64,000 nucleotides of DNA from Chlorobium sp. (GCA_028282595.1 JANQHQ010000030.1:1-64000); one strand, 5' to 3'; shown: positions 33,584-41,287, counted from the stretch's first letter. Notes: a model not told the origin generated them from the letters alone. Translations and numbers: made by a program.

Positions 33584-34068
33584 TGCTGTCGGGAAAAGAG
33601 TTCATGCCGGTCGTCGAGGCGGCCCTGTCGAGAAAACAGCCGGTACGGATGACGGTCCGGGGCAACAGCATGGTTCCCTTCATCCACAACGGCGAGACCG
33701 TGGAGCTCGAACCCTTTTCAGGGCGTCCGCGTCTCGGCGACATCCTGCTCGCGCGGTACAGGGAGGGCGGCTACATCATGCACAGGGTGGTCCGGAACGG
33801 TTTCCGGGGAGTGTTGCTCAGGGGGGACGCCCGCTGGCATTTCGAATGCGAAGGTCCTCTCGAAGAGTCGGACATTATCGGCAACGCCGTGCGTTCGTGG
33901 CACAAGGGCCGGATCCGCGACCACCGGCAGGGCGCCTGGCGGGCCGCAGGAATTTTCTGGTCGCTGACCTGTCCGGTCGGGATTGCGCTCTACCGGATGC
34001 TGCGCTTCGCCAAGATCTCCGTCAGTCCGGAACGCCCGGAAGATGAAAACCCCGAAACGAAAGTATGA
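33580..34068 (+). CDS. S24/S26-type signal-peptidase-like protein
   Basis: 162 residues. The catalytic serine box is TVRGNSMVPFIHNGE (S30), then RLGDILLARY, YIMHRVVR and LLRGDARW, the order seen in S26 peptidases. A histidine (H68) stands where bacterial signal peptidase I has lysine, as in SipW/ER-type enzymes. There is no N-terminal anchor; a hydrophobic stretch near the C-terminus (IFWSLTCPVGIALYRML) could be one. It may cut the leader of the modified peptide or a secreted product. It overlaps both neighbours by 4 bases (ATGA), so it belongs to the same unit. Confidence 0.8.
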   Translation: MMLSGKEFMPVVEAALSRKQPVRMTVRGNSMVPFIHNGETVELEPFSGRPRLGDILLARYREGGYIMHRVVRNGFRGVLLRGDARWHFECEGPLEESDIIGNAVRSWHKGRIRDHRQGAWRAAGIFWSLTCPVGIALYRMLRFAKISVSPERPEDENPETKV

Positions 34069-35906
34069 CCGACTTTTCGACACTCGGGTTCAGGATACGG
34101 ACCGCCCTTCGCCTCAACCGCGGCCTGAGGATCGTCTGGCGGTACGCGGCGGGCTGGACGGCTCTGAACGCCATTCTGGTGCTTGTTCAGGGTTTGTTCC
34201 CCATAGCGGCGTTTTATCTGATGAAGCAGATCGTCGATGCCATATCGCTTCTGCTCTCCGCGGGTCCCGGTGAGGCCGCCGACTACGCTCCCCTGGTTTT
34301 CTGGGTCGGTCTCGCCGCCGCCGTCGCACTCTGTGCGGCGCTGGCGCGTTCGCTCACCGAATACACCGGCAGTGCGCAGTCGCAGATACTCTCGGACAAG
34401 GTTGCCGATATCCTGCACGAAAAATCCGTTGCGGTCGATCTCGCCTACTATGAAAATCCCGATTACTACGATTCCCTGCACAGAGCACAGGAAGAAGCTC
34501 CTTTCAGGCTTCCGAGGGTCGTCGAGGGGCTCATAGAGATCGCCAGAAGCAGCATCGCTCTTCTGGGAATCATGGCCCTGCTGTTTTCTTTCAGCGGTTT
34601 TCTCGTGCTCGCGCTTCTGATCGCGACGATACCCGTCGCCGCGATCAGGCTGGTCTACTCCCAGAAAGTCTACGATCTGGACCGGTCGCAAACCGAGGAT
34701 GAAAGGAAAGCGTGGTACTATCACAGCGCCATGACCGGCCTGGCCGAGGCGAAGGAATTACGCGTTTTCGATCTGGGCGGACTGTTCAGGAAACGGTATC
34801 AGCAGCTTCGTGAAACCATCCGCGAACAGCGCCTCGCCCTTCTGCGCTCGAGGGTCGCCAGGGATATCCTGGCCCAGGTGCTCGTGGCGGCCGTCCTGTT
34901 CGGTTCCGTCGCGTGGATCGCCCTCAGAACCGTTCGCGGAGAGCAGACGCTGGGGGACCTCGTGGCTTTCTATCTGGCGTTTCAGGGCGGATTGAACTAT
35001 ATGCAGACGGTGTTTCGTTCCCTTGCCGGCCTCTACGAGGACAACCTTTTTCTTTCGAACCTCTACGAGTTTCTCGAACTCGAGCCCGGTGTCACCGCCC
35101 CCTCCGAGCCGGAGAACGTGCCGGCAGTCATGCAAAAGGGGCTCGTCTGCAAGGGTCTGGGCTTCACCTATCCCGGTGAGAAGCGGCCCGCCCTTCGCGG
35201 CGTGGATCTCGAACTCGAGCCGGGGCAGGTGATCGCGATCGTCGGTCACAACGGATCGGGAAAAACGACGCTCGTCAAGTTGCTCTGCAGACTCTACAAT
35301 CCGACCGAAGGATCGATTACGGTCGACGGCATCGAGCTCGGCCGGTGCGACCCGGTGGAGTGGCGAAAAAAGATAGGCGTCATCTTCCAGGATTACTCCC
35401 ATTACGCGCTGAGCGTCACCGAGAACATCTGGCTGGGCGATATCCTGGCGCCTCCGGACCGGCAAAAAATAGGGGAGGCGGCAGTCCGTGCGGGAGCTGC
35501 TTCATTTATCGAAAAGCTGCCCTCTTCATACGATACGCAACTCGGCCGGTGGTTCACTGAAGGGCATGAGCTCAGCATCGGGGAGTGGCAGAAAATCGCT
35601 CTCGCGAGAACCTTCTGGCGGAATGCCGATATTCTTGTTTTCGACGAGCCCAGCAGCTCTCTCGACCCTCTCGCGGAAGACCGGCTGTTCAGGAATTTCC
35701 GCGAGTTGCTCGACGGGCGGAGCGCCGTGTTGATCAGCCACCGGTTTTCGACGCTGCAGATGGCGGACCGCGTTTATGTCATGAAAGAAGGGCGGATCGT
35801 GGAAAGCGGCACGCACCGGGAACTGATAGCGGTAAAGGGCCATTACTCCGAACTGTATCATGCCCAGGCAAAACATTACGAAACTGGAGGAGACCGTGTC
35901 GGCTGA
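34065..35906 (+). CDS. ABC exporter (fused permease and ATPase) of the peptide locus
   Basis: 613 residues. About six membrane helices in the first 340 residues, then an ATPase domain with Walker A GHNGSGKTT, Q-loop VIFQDYSHYALS, Walker B ILVFDEPSSSLD and H-loop LISHRFST. The signature is ELSIGEWQ instead of LSGGQ, a variant found in some peptide exporters. No N-terminal C39 peptidase is fused, consistent with a separate S26-type peptidase gene next door. It probably exports the modified peptide. It overlaps the peptidase gene by 4 bases and the nucleotidyltransferase start by 11. Confidence 0.88.
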   Translation: MTDFSTLGFRIRTALRLNRGLRIVWRYAAGWTALNAILVLVQGLFPIAAFYLMKQIVDAISLLLSAGPGEAADYAPLVFWVGLAAAVALCAALARSLTEYTGSAQSQILSDKVADILHEKSVAVDLAYYENPDYYDSLHRAQEEAPFRLPRVVEGLIEIARSSIALLGIMALLFSFSGFLVLALLIATIPVAAIRLVYSQKVYDLDRSQTEDERKAWYYHSAMTGLAEAKELRVFDLGGLFRKRYQQLRETIREQRLALLRSRVARDILAQVLVAAVLFGSVAWIALRTVRGEQTLGDLVAFYLAFQGGLNYMQTVFRSLAGLYEDNLFLSNLYEFLELEPGVTAPSEPENVPAVMQKGLVCKGLGFTYPGEKRPALRGVDLELEPGQVIAIVGHNGSGKTTLVKLLCRLYNPTEGSITVDGIELGRCDPVEWRKKIGVIFQDYSHYALSVTENIWLGDILAPPDRQKIGEAAVRAGAASFIEKLPSSYDTQLGRWFTEGHELSIGEWQKIALARTFWRNADILVFDEPSSSLDPLAEDRLFRNFRELLDGRSAVLISHRFSTLQMADRVYVMKEGRIVESGTHRELIAVKGHYSELYHAQAKHYETGGDRVG

Positions 35907-37119
35907 CTCACTCGTTACCGGTATACTGCTTGCCGTCCTGCGGGCCGACGAGCCCAGGGTGCGGCAAGGGGCGGGAGCCCTTTCGCCGGAAGGGTGGGAG
36001 GCGCTGTGCGTCGATGCGGAGCGCCACGGCATCGCGCCCTTCGTGCACGCATTTCTGCGGGCGTCGGCAATCGATGCGCCGGAAGCGGCGAGGAAGAAGT
36101 TGCGCGCCGCGTATCTCAGGACCGCCGAGCAGAACGTTCTCTACCGCCATTACGCCCGGCAGGTCTATTCGGCCTGCGAGCGCGCAGGAATCGAGATCAT
36201 CCCGCTCAAGGGGATTTTTCTCGCCGATCGCGTCTACGATTCGATAGCCCTGCGCGAGATGAGCGATATCGATCTTCTCGTCAGGCAGGAAGAGCTCGAA
36301 AAACTCGATCACGTGCTTGTCGAGACCGGTTTCGTTCCCATGCAGGAGATCAGGGAGGTGCTCTTCGAGGAGGGACATCACCTTCGCTATCTGCATGCCG
36401 GGTGCCGCTTGCTGCTCGAGGCGCACTGGGATCTCATGGATCCGGATCAGGACGTCAAGGTCGACAGGGAGGCGTTGTGGAAACGTTCGAGGCCGACGGG
36501 GCCTTCGGGAAGAACGCTCCGGGAGCTCTGTCCGGAGGAATTGCTGCTGCATCTCGCGGTTCATCTCGCCAACCATACCTTCTGTCTGGGCCTGCGGGGC
36601 CTTAACGACCTTGCCGCGACAATCCGGTTCTACGGCGACGTGATGGACTGGGATCTTCTTGTCGATATCGCCCGGGCGTGGAACGCGACAAGACCTCTCT
36701 ACGTCAATCTGAGGCTGCTCGGCGACCTGCTTTGCGTAAGGGTGCCGGACAATCTGTTCGAAAAGCTGCTGCCGGGCGGTCTTGACGAGGGCTATTACGA
36801 CGCCTGCCGGGAGCTGGTCTTCGCTTCCTATGAACCGAACAACCCGGTGTTCGCGCTCTGGGCCGAACGGAACCGCGGGGTGAAAACCGGGTTCATGCTC
36901 GGCAGCCTCTTTCCTTCTCCGCGCACTATCGTCCTGAAATATCCGGGCGTCAGCAATTCCCTGCAGATACTTCTGCACTATCCGTTGTACTACAGGGACC
37001 GTCTGAAAAAGTATTCGCGCGCTTTCTGGGGGCTTCTCAGGGGAGACAGCGAAGTCCTTGCAGGAAAAGACCGCCATCAGAGGGTGATGAAGGTGAAGAA
37101 GTGGCTGCTGTCGGGCTGA
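35896..37119 (+). CDS. Nucleotidyltransferase-family protein of the peptide locus
   Basis: 407 residues from the GTG at 35896, which has GGAGGAG 5-8 bases upstream; an in-frame ATG 12 codons earlier lacks one. It contains GIEIIPLKGIFLADRVYD and LREMSDIDLLVRQEEL, the K-G and S-D-I-D pattern of the putative nucleotidyltransferase family (PF14907-like), with D-x-D metal ligands. This family recurs in RiPP clusters, including lasso clusters with HPr-kinase-like genes. It might nucleotidylate or extend a phosphate on the peptide. The C-terminal half is helical without recognised motifs. Last gene of the overlapping unit, followed by a terminator. Confidence 0.8.
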   Translation: MSADSLVTGILLAVLRADEPRVRQGAGALSPEGWEALCVDAERHGIAPFVHAFLRASAIDAPEAARKKLRAAYLRTAEQNVLYRHYARQVYSACERAGIEIIPLKGIFLADRVYDSIALREMSDIDLLVRQEELEKLDHVLVETGFVPMQEIREVLFEEGHHLRYLHAGCRLLLEAHWDLMDPDQDVKVDREALWKRSRPTGPSGRTLRELCPEELLLHLAVHLANHTFCLGLRGLNDLAATIRFYGDVMDWDLLVDIARAWNATRPLYVNLRLLGDLLCVRVPDNLFEKLLPGGLDEGYYDACRELVFASYEPNNPVFALWAERNRGVKTGFMLGSLFPSPRTIVLKYPGVSNSLQILLHYPLYYRDRLKKYSRAFWGLLRGDSEVLAGKDRHQRVMKVKKWLLSG

Positions 37120-37154
37120 ATCCCTTCGGAACCGGAAGGCGGGGGATTTTTTTT
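37119..37154 (+). terminator. Probable terminator of the RiPP enzyme operon
   Basis: AATCCC (37119-37124) can pair with GGGATT (37143-37148), with an inner TTC/GAA stem, followed by a T8 run (37147-37154). It begins at the last base of the nucleotidyltransferase stop codon. The stem is bulged, so strength is moderate. Confidence 0.55.
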
Positions 37155-37178
37155 GCAAATCATCCGTTTTCTTATATT
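37153..37178 (+). promoter_or_regulatory. Promoter-like motif for the precursor gene
   Basis: TTGCAA (37153-37158) and TATATT (37173-37178), separated by 14 bases, in a locally AT-rich stretch. The same pair of hexamers, spaced 16 bases, precedes the tRNA-Phe gene. The spacing is short for a standard sigma-70 promoter. Confidence 0.35.
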
Positions 37179-37263
37179 CATATCGTAGAGGCATTTCCAT
37201 AAAATGCGGTACTATTGCCTGAGAAAGGCTTACCATTTCCACAAATCAATCTTTTTCGGAAAC

Positions 37264-37473
37264 ATGACACAGAACAATTCGGACAACAGAAGGGAGCAGG
37301 AGAAGCAGCCCTACGAACAGCCGAAGATGCAGGTCGTTTCGATGCAGATCGAAGAGCGGCTTCTCGGTTGTGGCAAGGACGGCTCCATGTGCAGCGGTTC
37401 GTCGTTAACCCCGCCTCCTCCGCACCGGCCCAGGAAGCCCGGGGGCGTTAGGCCTGTCGGCAAAACGTCGTAA
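37264..37473 (+). CDS. Candidate RiPP precursor peptide
   Basis: 69 residues. The leader-like N-terminus is polar and charged (MTQNNSDNRREQEKQPYEQP, then KMQVVSMQIEERLL); the Y-x-x-P-x-hydrophobic strand followed by LLG resembles leaders recognised by PqqD-type proteins. The putative core has two cysteines (GCGKDGSMCSGSS), a proline-rich stretch (LTPPPPHRPRKPGG) and ends VRPVGKTS with a C-terminal serine. No signal peptide. The start at 37264 is chosen over an upstream ATG (37204) because the latter adds a poorly coding lead. It lies 144 bases after the modifying-enzyme operon, with its own promoter-like motif and a strong T8 terminator, as expected for a highly expressed precursor. Confidence 0.75.
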   Translation: MTQNNSDNRREQEKQPYEQPKMQVVSMQIEERLLGCGKDGSMCSGSSLTPPPPHRPRKPGGVRPVGKTS

Positions 37474-37480
37474 GGGCGCG

Positions 37481-37507
37481 AAAGTGACCCCCCATTCACT
37501 TTTTTTT
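37481..37507 (+). terminator. Rho-independent terminator of the precursor gene
   Basis: A 7-bp perfect stem AAAGTGA (37481-37487) with TCACTTT (37496-37502), 8-base C-rich loop, and a run of eight T (37500-37507). It starts 8 bases after the stop codon. Confidence 0.85.
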
Positions 37508-37570
37508 CCGGTTCCCGCTGCTTGTTTTACCGCGCTCAGCGCTTTCCGCGGCACCGGCTGATAATTCTTT

Positions 37571-37598
37571 TTGCAAAATCGGCCGCTATCCTTATATT
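37571..37598 (+). promoter_or_regulatory. Promoter-like motif for tRNA-Phe
   Basis: TTGCAA (37571-37576), 16-base spacer and TATATT (37593-37598), placing a start site a few bases before the mature tRNA 5' end at 37614. Confidence 0.5.
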
Positions 37599-37613
37599 TG
37601 CCTTCACTTTCAT

Positions 37614-37689
37614 GGACAGATAGCTCAGTTGGTAGAGCAAAGGACTGAAAATCCTTGTGTCGGGGGTTCGATTCCCTCTCTGTCCACCA
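37614..37689 (+). tRNA. tRNA-Phe (GAA)
   Basis: A 76-nt cloverleaf with encoded CCA. The acceptor stem GGACAGA (37614-37620) pairs with TCTGTCC (37679-37685); the D arm contains AGCTCAGTTGGTAGAGC; the anticodon stem AAGGA/TCCTT closes the loop CTGAAAA, giving anticodon GAA; the T arm is GGGGGTTCGATTCCCTC. All stems pair. Confidence 0.98.
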
Positions 37690-37780
37690 GGCGGGTTCCT
37701 CGCAAGCTCCTCGCCGTTCACCCTGCAGGGTTTTCATTTCTTCCTTGTTATCCGGCATTCAAGCAAAACAACCGAAGTGG

Positions 37781-38911
37781 ATGAACATTTCCACTGAACC
37801 CGATCGGGATACCTGGCACGATCTTCAGCAGCCCGGGTCCTATGAGTGGTGGTATTTCGATGCGGAAGACAGGGAGCAGGGCCTGTCGCTCGTCTGTATC
37901 TGGTTCGCCGGTTTCGCGTTTTCCCCCTACTACATGAAGCACTACCAGGAGTGGCGCAGGAACGGCTCCTCCGATCCTCCCAGAGCCCTGGACTACGCGG
38001 GTTTCAGTTTCCAACTCTACGAAAACGGCCGTGAAGCCGTGAACTTCATCAAGGAGGGGCCGTCAACCCTGTTCGAAGCGTCGGGGGACTCCATCGGCGT
38101 CCGTTTCGAGAAAAACCTCTTTTATTACGATTCAGCACGCGACGCCTACGTGCTCGATATCGATTTCGATTTTCCCGCCAGACGGCAGAAAGTAAGCGCG
38201 AAACTTTTTTTCGAAGCAACCTCGAGGTTTGTCTACGAAAAAAGAGACTGCAACAACTCGGGGAAGGTTCCGCGGCACGAATGGCTTCTCGCTCTGCCGA
38301 AGGCGGCCGTATCGGGCTCCGTGACGGTGCGCGATGTGCTCAAAAACAGGAGCCGCACCATGCAGATGCGCGCGAAGGGGTACCACGACCACAACCTCGG
38401 CGCAGTGCCGGTTCACGAGTATATCGACACCTGGTACTGGGGCAGGGGCTTCTCTTCCCGTTACGATCTCGTTTACTATGTGATTTTTTTCAGGAACAAC
38501 GGCTACAGGCCGCTTACACTCTGCATGGTGCACGATAACGATTCCGGCCGGCTGAACGTCCATGACCGCCTTCGCGTATCGCAATCCGGATTCAGCCGGG
38601 GCCTGTTCTCTCCTCTGCACAGCAGGACGTTGCGCTTTTCAGGGGACACTCTCCGTATGGATGTCCGGCAGCGCCGGGTTCTCGACTCCGGGCCGTTCTA
38701 CCTTCGGTTCAATACGGAAATTTCCTGCAGCGTCGACGGGCTCGATAACCAGCGGTTCGAGGGGATATCGGAGTTTCTGAAACCCGGCCGCCTGCAGTCT
38801 CCGCTGATGCAGTTTTTTACGCGCTGTCGTATCTGGAGGGAGGGAGAGCGGTCTGCAATGTACGACCGGTATAATTTCCTGAAAACCTGTTTCAATTGGT
38901 TTAAACGGTAA
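37781..38911 (+). CDS. crtC: Carotenoid 1,2-hydratase (hydroxyneurosporene synthase family)
   Basis: 376 residues. CrtC adds water across the terminal double bond of acyclic or monocyclic carotenoid ends; in green sulfur bacteria it yields hydroxychlorobactene, later glucosylated and acylated for the chlorosome. Family segments: PGSYEWWYFDAEDREQGLSLVCIWF (in parts), YHDHNLGAVPVHEYIDTWYWGRG (in parts) and FSPYYMKHY. The YEWWYFDA and DHN motifs hold putative catalytic acids. The start is ATG 37781; upstream in-frame sequence overlaps tRNA-Phe and is not coding. The crtC-petC-petB order matches what I recall from Chlorobaculum tepidum. Confidence 0.92.
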   Translation: MNISTEPDRDTWHDLQQPGSYEWWYFDAEDREQGLSLVCIWFAGFAFSPYYMKHYQEWRRNGSSDPPRALDYAGFSFQLYENGREAVNFIKEGPSTLFEASGDSIGVRFEKNLFYYDSARDAYVLDIDFDFPARRQKVSAKLFFEATSRFVYEKRDCNNSGKVPRHEWLLALPKAAVSGSVTVRDVLKNRSRTMQMRAKGYHDHNLGAVPVHEYIDTWYWGRGFSSRYDLVYYVIFFRNNGYRPLTLCMVHDNDSGRLNVHDRLRVSQSGFSRGLFSPLHSRTLRFSGDTLRMDVRQRRVLDSGPFYLRFNTEISCSVDGLDNQRFEGISEFLKPGRLQSPLMQFFTRCRIWREGERSAMYDRYNFLKTCFNWFKR

Positions 38912-39156
38912 AAAAGTTTAACTTCAAGCGCCTTGTTTGCTGAAAAACCTGACTGGTTGTACAGCTACGTTCCGTCGCACGGCACCTGAAAACGCCGCTT
39001 CGCCGGGACTTCCCCGCTGCTGTTTTTTTGCTGCGGGGATGCTGAATATATACCGTACGGGGTTCTCCGGTTATCCTCTTGCGCGTCGTTCCGTCCGGCG
39101 GTGAACGCGGAGTCTTCGGGCGCCCTGTAATACGGAACCGGGATTCCGGTTTTTAT
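38912..39156. other. Non-coding stretch between crtC and the repeat before petC
   Basis: No gene is visible. The one structure is a 7-bp hairpin, TCCCCGC (39011-39017) with GCGGGGA (39033-39039), whose loop holds a T7 run, followed by an AATATATACC stretch that could be part of a promoter for petCB. Nothing else is supported here. Confidence 0.4.
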
Positions 39157-39269
39157 GGGCACCTCTATTACTTGTCATGAGTCCCGATTCCATCGGGATG
39201 CAAGGCGAACGGAGTCCCGACCTGTCGGGGCAACGAAGCAATTGAAACGCGGAATAAATAGGGGTGCCC
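39157..39269 (+). repeat. Family-1 MITE-like element, copy G
   Basis: The termini GGGCACCTCTAT (39157-39168) and AATAGGGGTGCCC (39257-39269, one mismatch in the TIR) enclose one CCCGAT/ATCGGG-type and one CCCGAC/GTCGGG hairpin. Perfect 4-bp flanking duplication TTAT on both sides (39153-39156 and 39270-39273). It lies in the petC upstream region. Confidence 0.85.
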
Positions 39270-39339
39270 TTATGCCACCGGGCCGGCGCAGAGTTTTAGC
39301 CGAGATGTTAACAAGTCATAAAAAAGGAGAGAGATAACA

Positions 39340-39885
39340 ATGGCACAAAAGAGTAATTTCAAAAGCCCGGCCAGGCTGAATTCCCTTGAGGGGGGAGCAG
39401 GTTCCTCCACAGGAACCGTGCCCTCGGGAAAAATCCGAGAGGTACCCCTGGGAGGAGTTGATTTCGATCGCCGCAGTTTTCTCGGCAAGGTCGTCGGAGG
39501 TATCGGCGCTGTCGTGGCGGCAAGTACGCTCTACCCGGTTGTGAGGTACATCATTCCCCCCGCCCAGAAAGAAGCGAAAGAGCAGGATGAAATCGTTGTC
39601 GGCAAGGCATCCGAGGTGCCGCCGGACAGTGGGAAGATCTTCCAGTTCAACAAGGACAAGGTGATCGTCGTCAACAACGGCGGAGTCCTGTCGGCAGTCA
39701 GTGCGGTCTGTACCCATCTCGGCTGTCTTGTCCAGTGGAAAGCTGATGAAGATCTCATCTTCTGTGCCTGTCACGGGGCGCGGTACACGCCGACCGGAGA
39801 GATCATTTCCGGTCCCCAGCCGCTGCCTCTTGCCAAGTTCAACGTGAAGGTGGACGGTGACGATCTCATTATCTCGAAAGCTTAA
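39340..39885 (+). CDS. petC: Rieske iron-sulfur protein of the cytochrome bc complex
   Basis: 181 residues. It carries the [2Fe-2S] cluster that takes electrons from menaquinol at the Qo site. The cluster ligands are in VCTHLGCL (C124, H126; C129 forms the disulfide) and FCACHGARY (C142 disulfide; C144, H145). An N-terminal twin-arginine motif DRRSFLGKVVGG (about 43-54) and one membrane helix mark Tat export and anchoring. The preceding 40 residues are a polar extension. SD-like AAGGAGAGAG lies upstream of the ATG. It heads the petC-petB pair (37-base gap). Confidence 0.95.
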   Translation: MAQKSNFKSPARLNSLEGGAGSSTGTVPSGKIREVPLGGVDFDRRSFLGKVVGGIGAVVAASTLYPVVRYIIPPAQKEAKEQDEIVVGKASEVPPDSGKIFQFNKDKVIVVNNGGVLSAVSAVCTHLGCLVQWKADEDLIFCACHGARYTPTGEIISGPQPLPLAKFNVKVDGDDLIISKA

Positions 39886-39922
39886 CTCTTAAACTACTTG
39901 AAAATCAAGGGAGTCAGGAAAC

Positions 39923-41287
39923 ATGGGTGAAGAAAAAAATACAAATGCCGTGGCCGGCAAAGCTCCGGTCAAGCCGAAACCGCCCGCAGCCAAAGCGTCG
40001 GCTCCGGGCAAGCCCCAACCGGTGGCACCCGCCGCGAAGGCGCCGGTTCAGGCCAAGCCGAAACCGTCCGCAGCCAAAGCACCGGCTCCGGGCAAGCCCA
40101 AGCCTGCCGCGCCTGCCAAGACAAAAGCCAGGCTGGCTGATGACCCCGAGGGAGGTATTCTGCGGAAAGGGGTCTACAAACCCAAGGAAGAGCGTGCGGA
40201 TGCGAATCCTTTCAAGGGCAGCAGGATCTCTGCCGTAAACGCCTGGATGCAGGATCGATTCTCCGTGGTGACGCCTATCCTCGATTACCTGAAAAAAAAG
40301 GAGGTGCCGCAGCACCGCCTTTCGTTCTGGTACTACTTCGGCGGACTCACCCTTTTCTTCTTTATCATCCAGATCATTACCGGTCTTCTTCTCCTTCTGT
40401 ACTACAGGCCGACGGAAGCCGAGGCGTTCGCCCGCTTCGTCTACATCCAGATGGAGGTTCCTTACGGATGGCTGATCCGCCAGGTTCACGCCTGGTCGGC
40501 CAACCTCATGGTGCTGATGGCGTTCATCCACATGTTCAGCACCTTCTTCATGAAATCGTACCGCAAACCCCGCGAGCTGATGTGGGTCAGCGGCTTCGTG
40601 CTGCTCCTGCTCACGCTCGGCTTCGGATTCACCGGCTACCTTCTGCCGTGGAACGAACTGGCGTTCTTCGCCACCCAGGTGGGAACCGAGGTTCCGAAAG
40701 TCGCTCCGGGCGGCAATTTCCTGGTCGAACTGCTTCGAGGCGGACCGGAAGTCAGCGGGGAGACCCTGACCCGCATGTTCGCCATGCACGTCGTTCTGCT
40801 TCCGGGTCTCGTCATGCTGGTGCTTTCGGCGCATCTCATGCTTGTCCAGGTGCTGGGTACGTCCACTCCGATCGGCTACAAGGAAGCCGGCCTCATCAAG
40901 GGGTACGAAAAGTTTTTCCCGACATTTCTCGCCAAGGATGCGATCGGCTGGATGATCGGTTTCGCACTGCTCATCTACCTGGCCGTCATGTTCCCCTGGG
41001 AGATCGGTGTCAAGGCGGACCCTCTCGCGGCCGCGCCGCAGGGCATCAAGCCCGAGTGGTATTTCTGGGCACAGTTCCAGTTGCTCAAGGATTTCAAGTT
41101 CGAGGGCGGCGAGCTGCTCGCGATCGTTCTTTTCACCGTCGGCGGGATCGTCTGGACTCTCGTGCCGTTCATCGACACCAGGGCGTCAAGAGAGGAGAGA
41201 AGCCCCCTCTTTACCATCTTCGGTATCCTGGTGCTCGCCTTCATGCTCATCGAAACCTACAGGGTCTATCTCGATTACGGCTGGTAG
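39923..41287 (+). CDS. petB: Cytochrome b of the bc complex, with Lys/Pro/Ala-rich extension
   Basis: 454 residues. The membrane subunit that holds haems bL and bH and both quinone sites. Haem ligands: H189 and H203 in one helix (14 apart), H289 and H304 in the other (15 apart); the longer second spacing is the b6-type pattern. The Qo motif is PEWYF, in GIKPEWYFWAQF. Both the b6-like part and the subunit IV-like part are in one chain. The first 70 residues are an unusual Lys/Pro/Ala-rich cytoplasmic arm built from a tandem duplication. No cytochrome c1 gene follows. A strong hairpin ends the unit. Confidence 0.95.
   Translation: MGEEKNTNAVAGKAPVKPKPPAAKASAPGKPQPVAPAAKAPVQAKPKPSAAKAPAPGKPKPAAPAKTKARLADDPEGGILRKGVYKPKEERADANPFKGSRISAVNAWMQDRFSVVTPILDYLKKKEVPQHRLSFWYYFGGLTLFFFIIQIITGLLLLLYYRPTEAEAFARFVYIQMEVPYGWLIRQVHAWSANLMVLMAFIHMFSTFFMKSYRKPRELMWVSGFVLLLLTLGFGFTGYLLPWNELAFFATQVGTEVPKVAPGGNFLVELLRGGPEVSGETLTRMFAMHVVLLPGLVMLVLSAHLMLVQVLGTSTPIGYKEAGLIKGYEKFFPTFLAKDAIGWMIGFALLIYLAVMFPWEIGVKADPLAAAPQGIKPEWYFWAQFQLLKDFKFEGGELLAIVLFTVGGIVWTLVPFIDTRASREERSPLFTIFGILVLAFMLIETYRVYLDYGW
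39959..40117 (+). repeat. Tandem duplication inside petB coding for the N-terminal arm
   Basis: Two near-identical units of 26 and 27 codons (residues 13-38 and 39-65), each reading KAPV..KPKP.AAKA.APGKP.P.APA. DNA identity is high, including synonymous positions, so the duplication looks fairly recent. Confidence 0.8.

Noticed and set aside
31385..37473. Lasso-peptide cluster
   Set aside because: The kinase, nucleotidyltransferase, PqqD-like and ABC genes fit, but no asparagine-synthetase-like cyclase or transglutaminase-like protease is present; a radical SAM enzyme is there instead.
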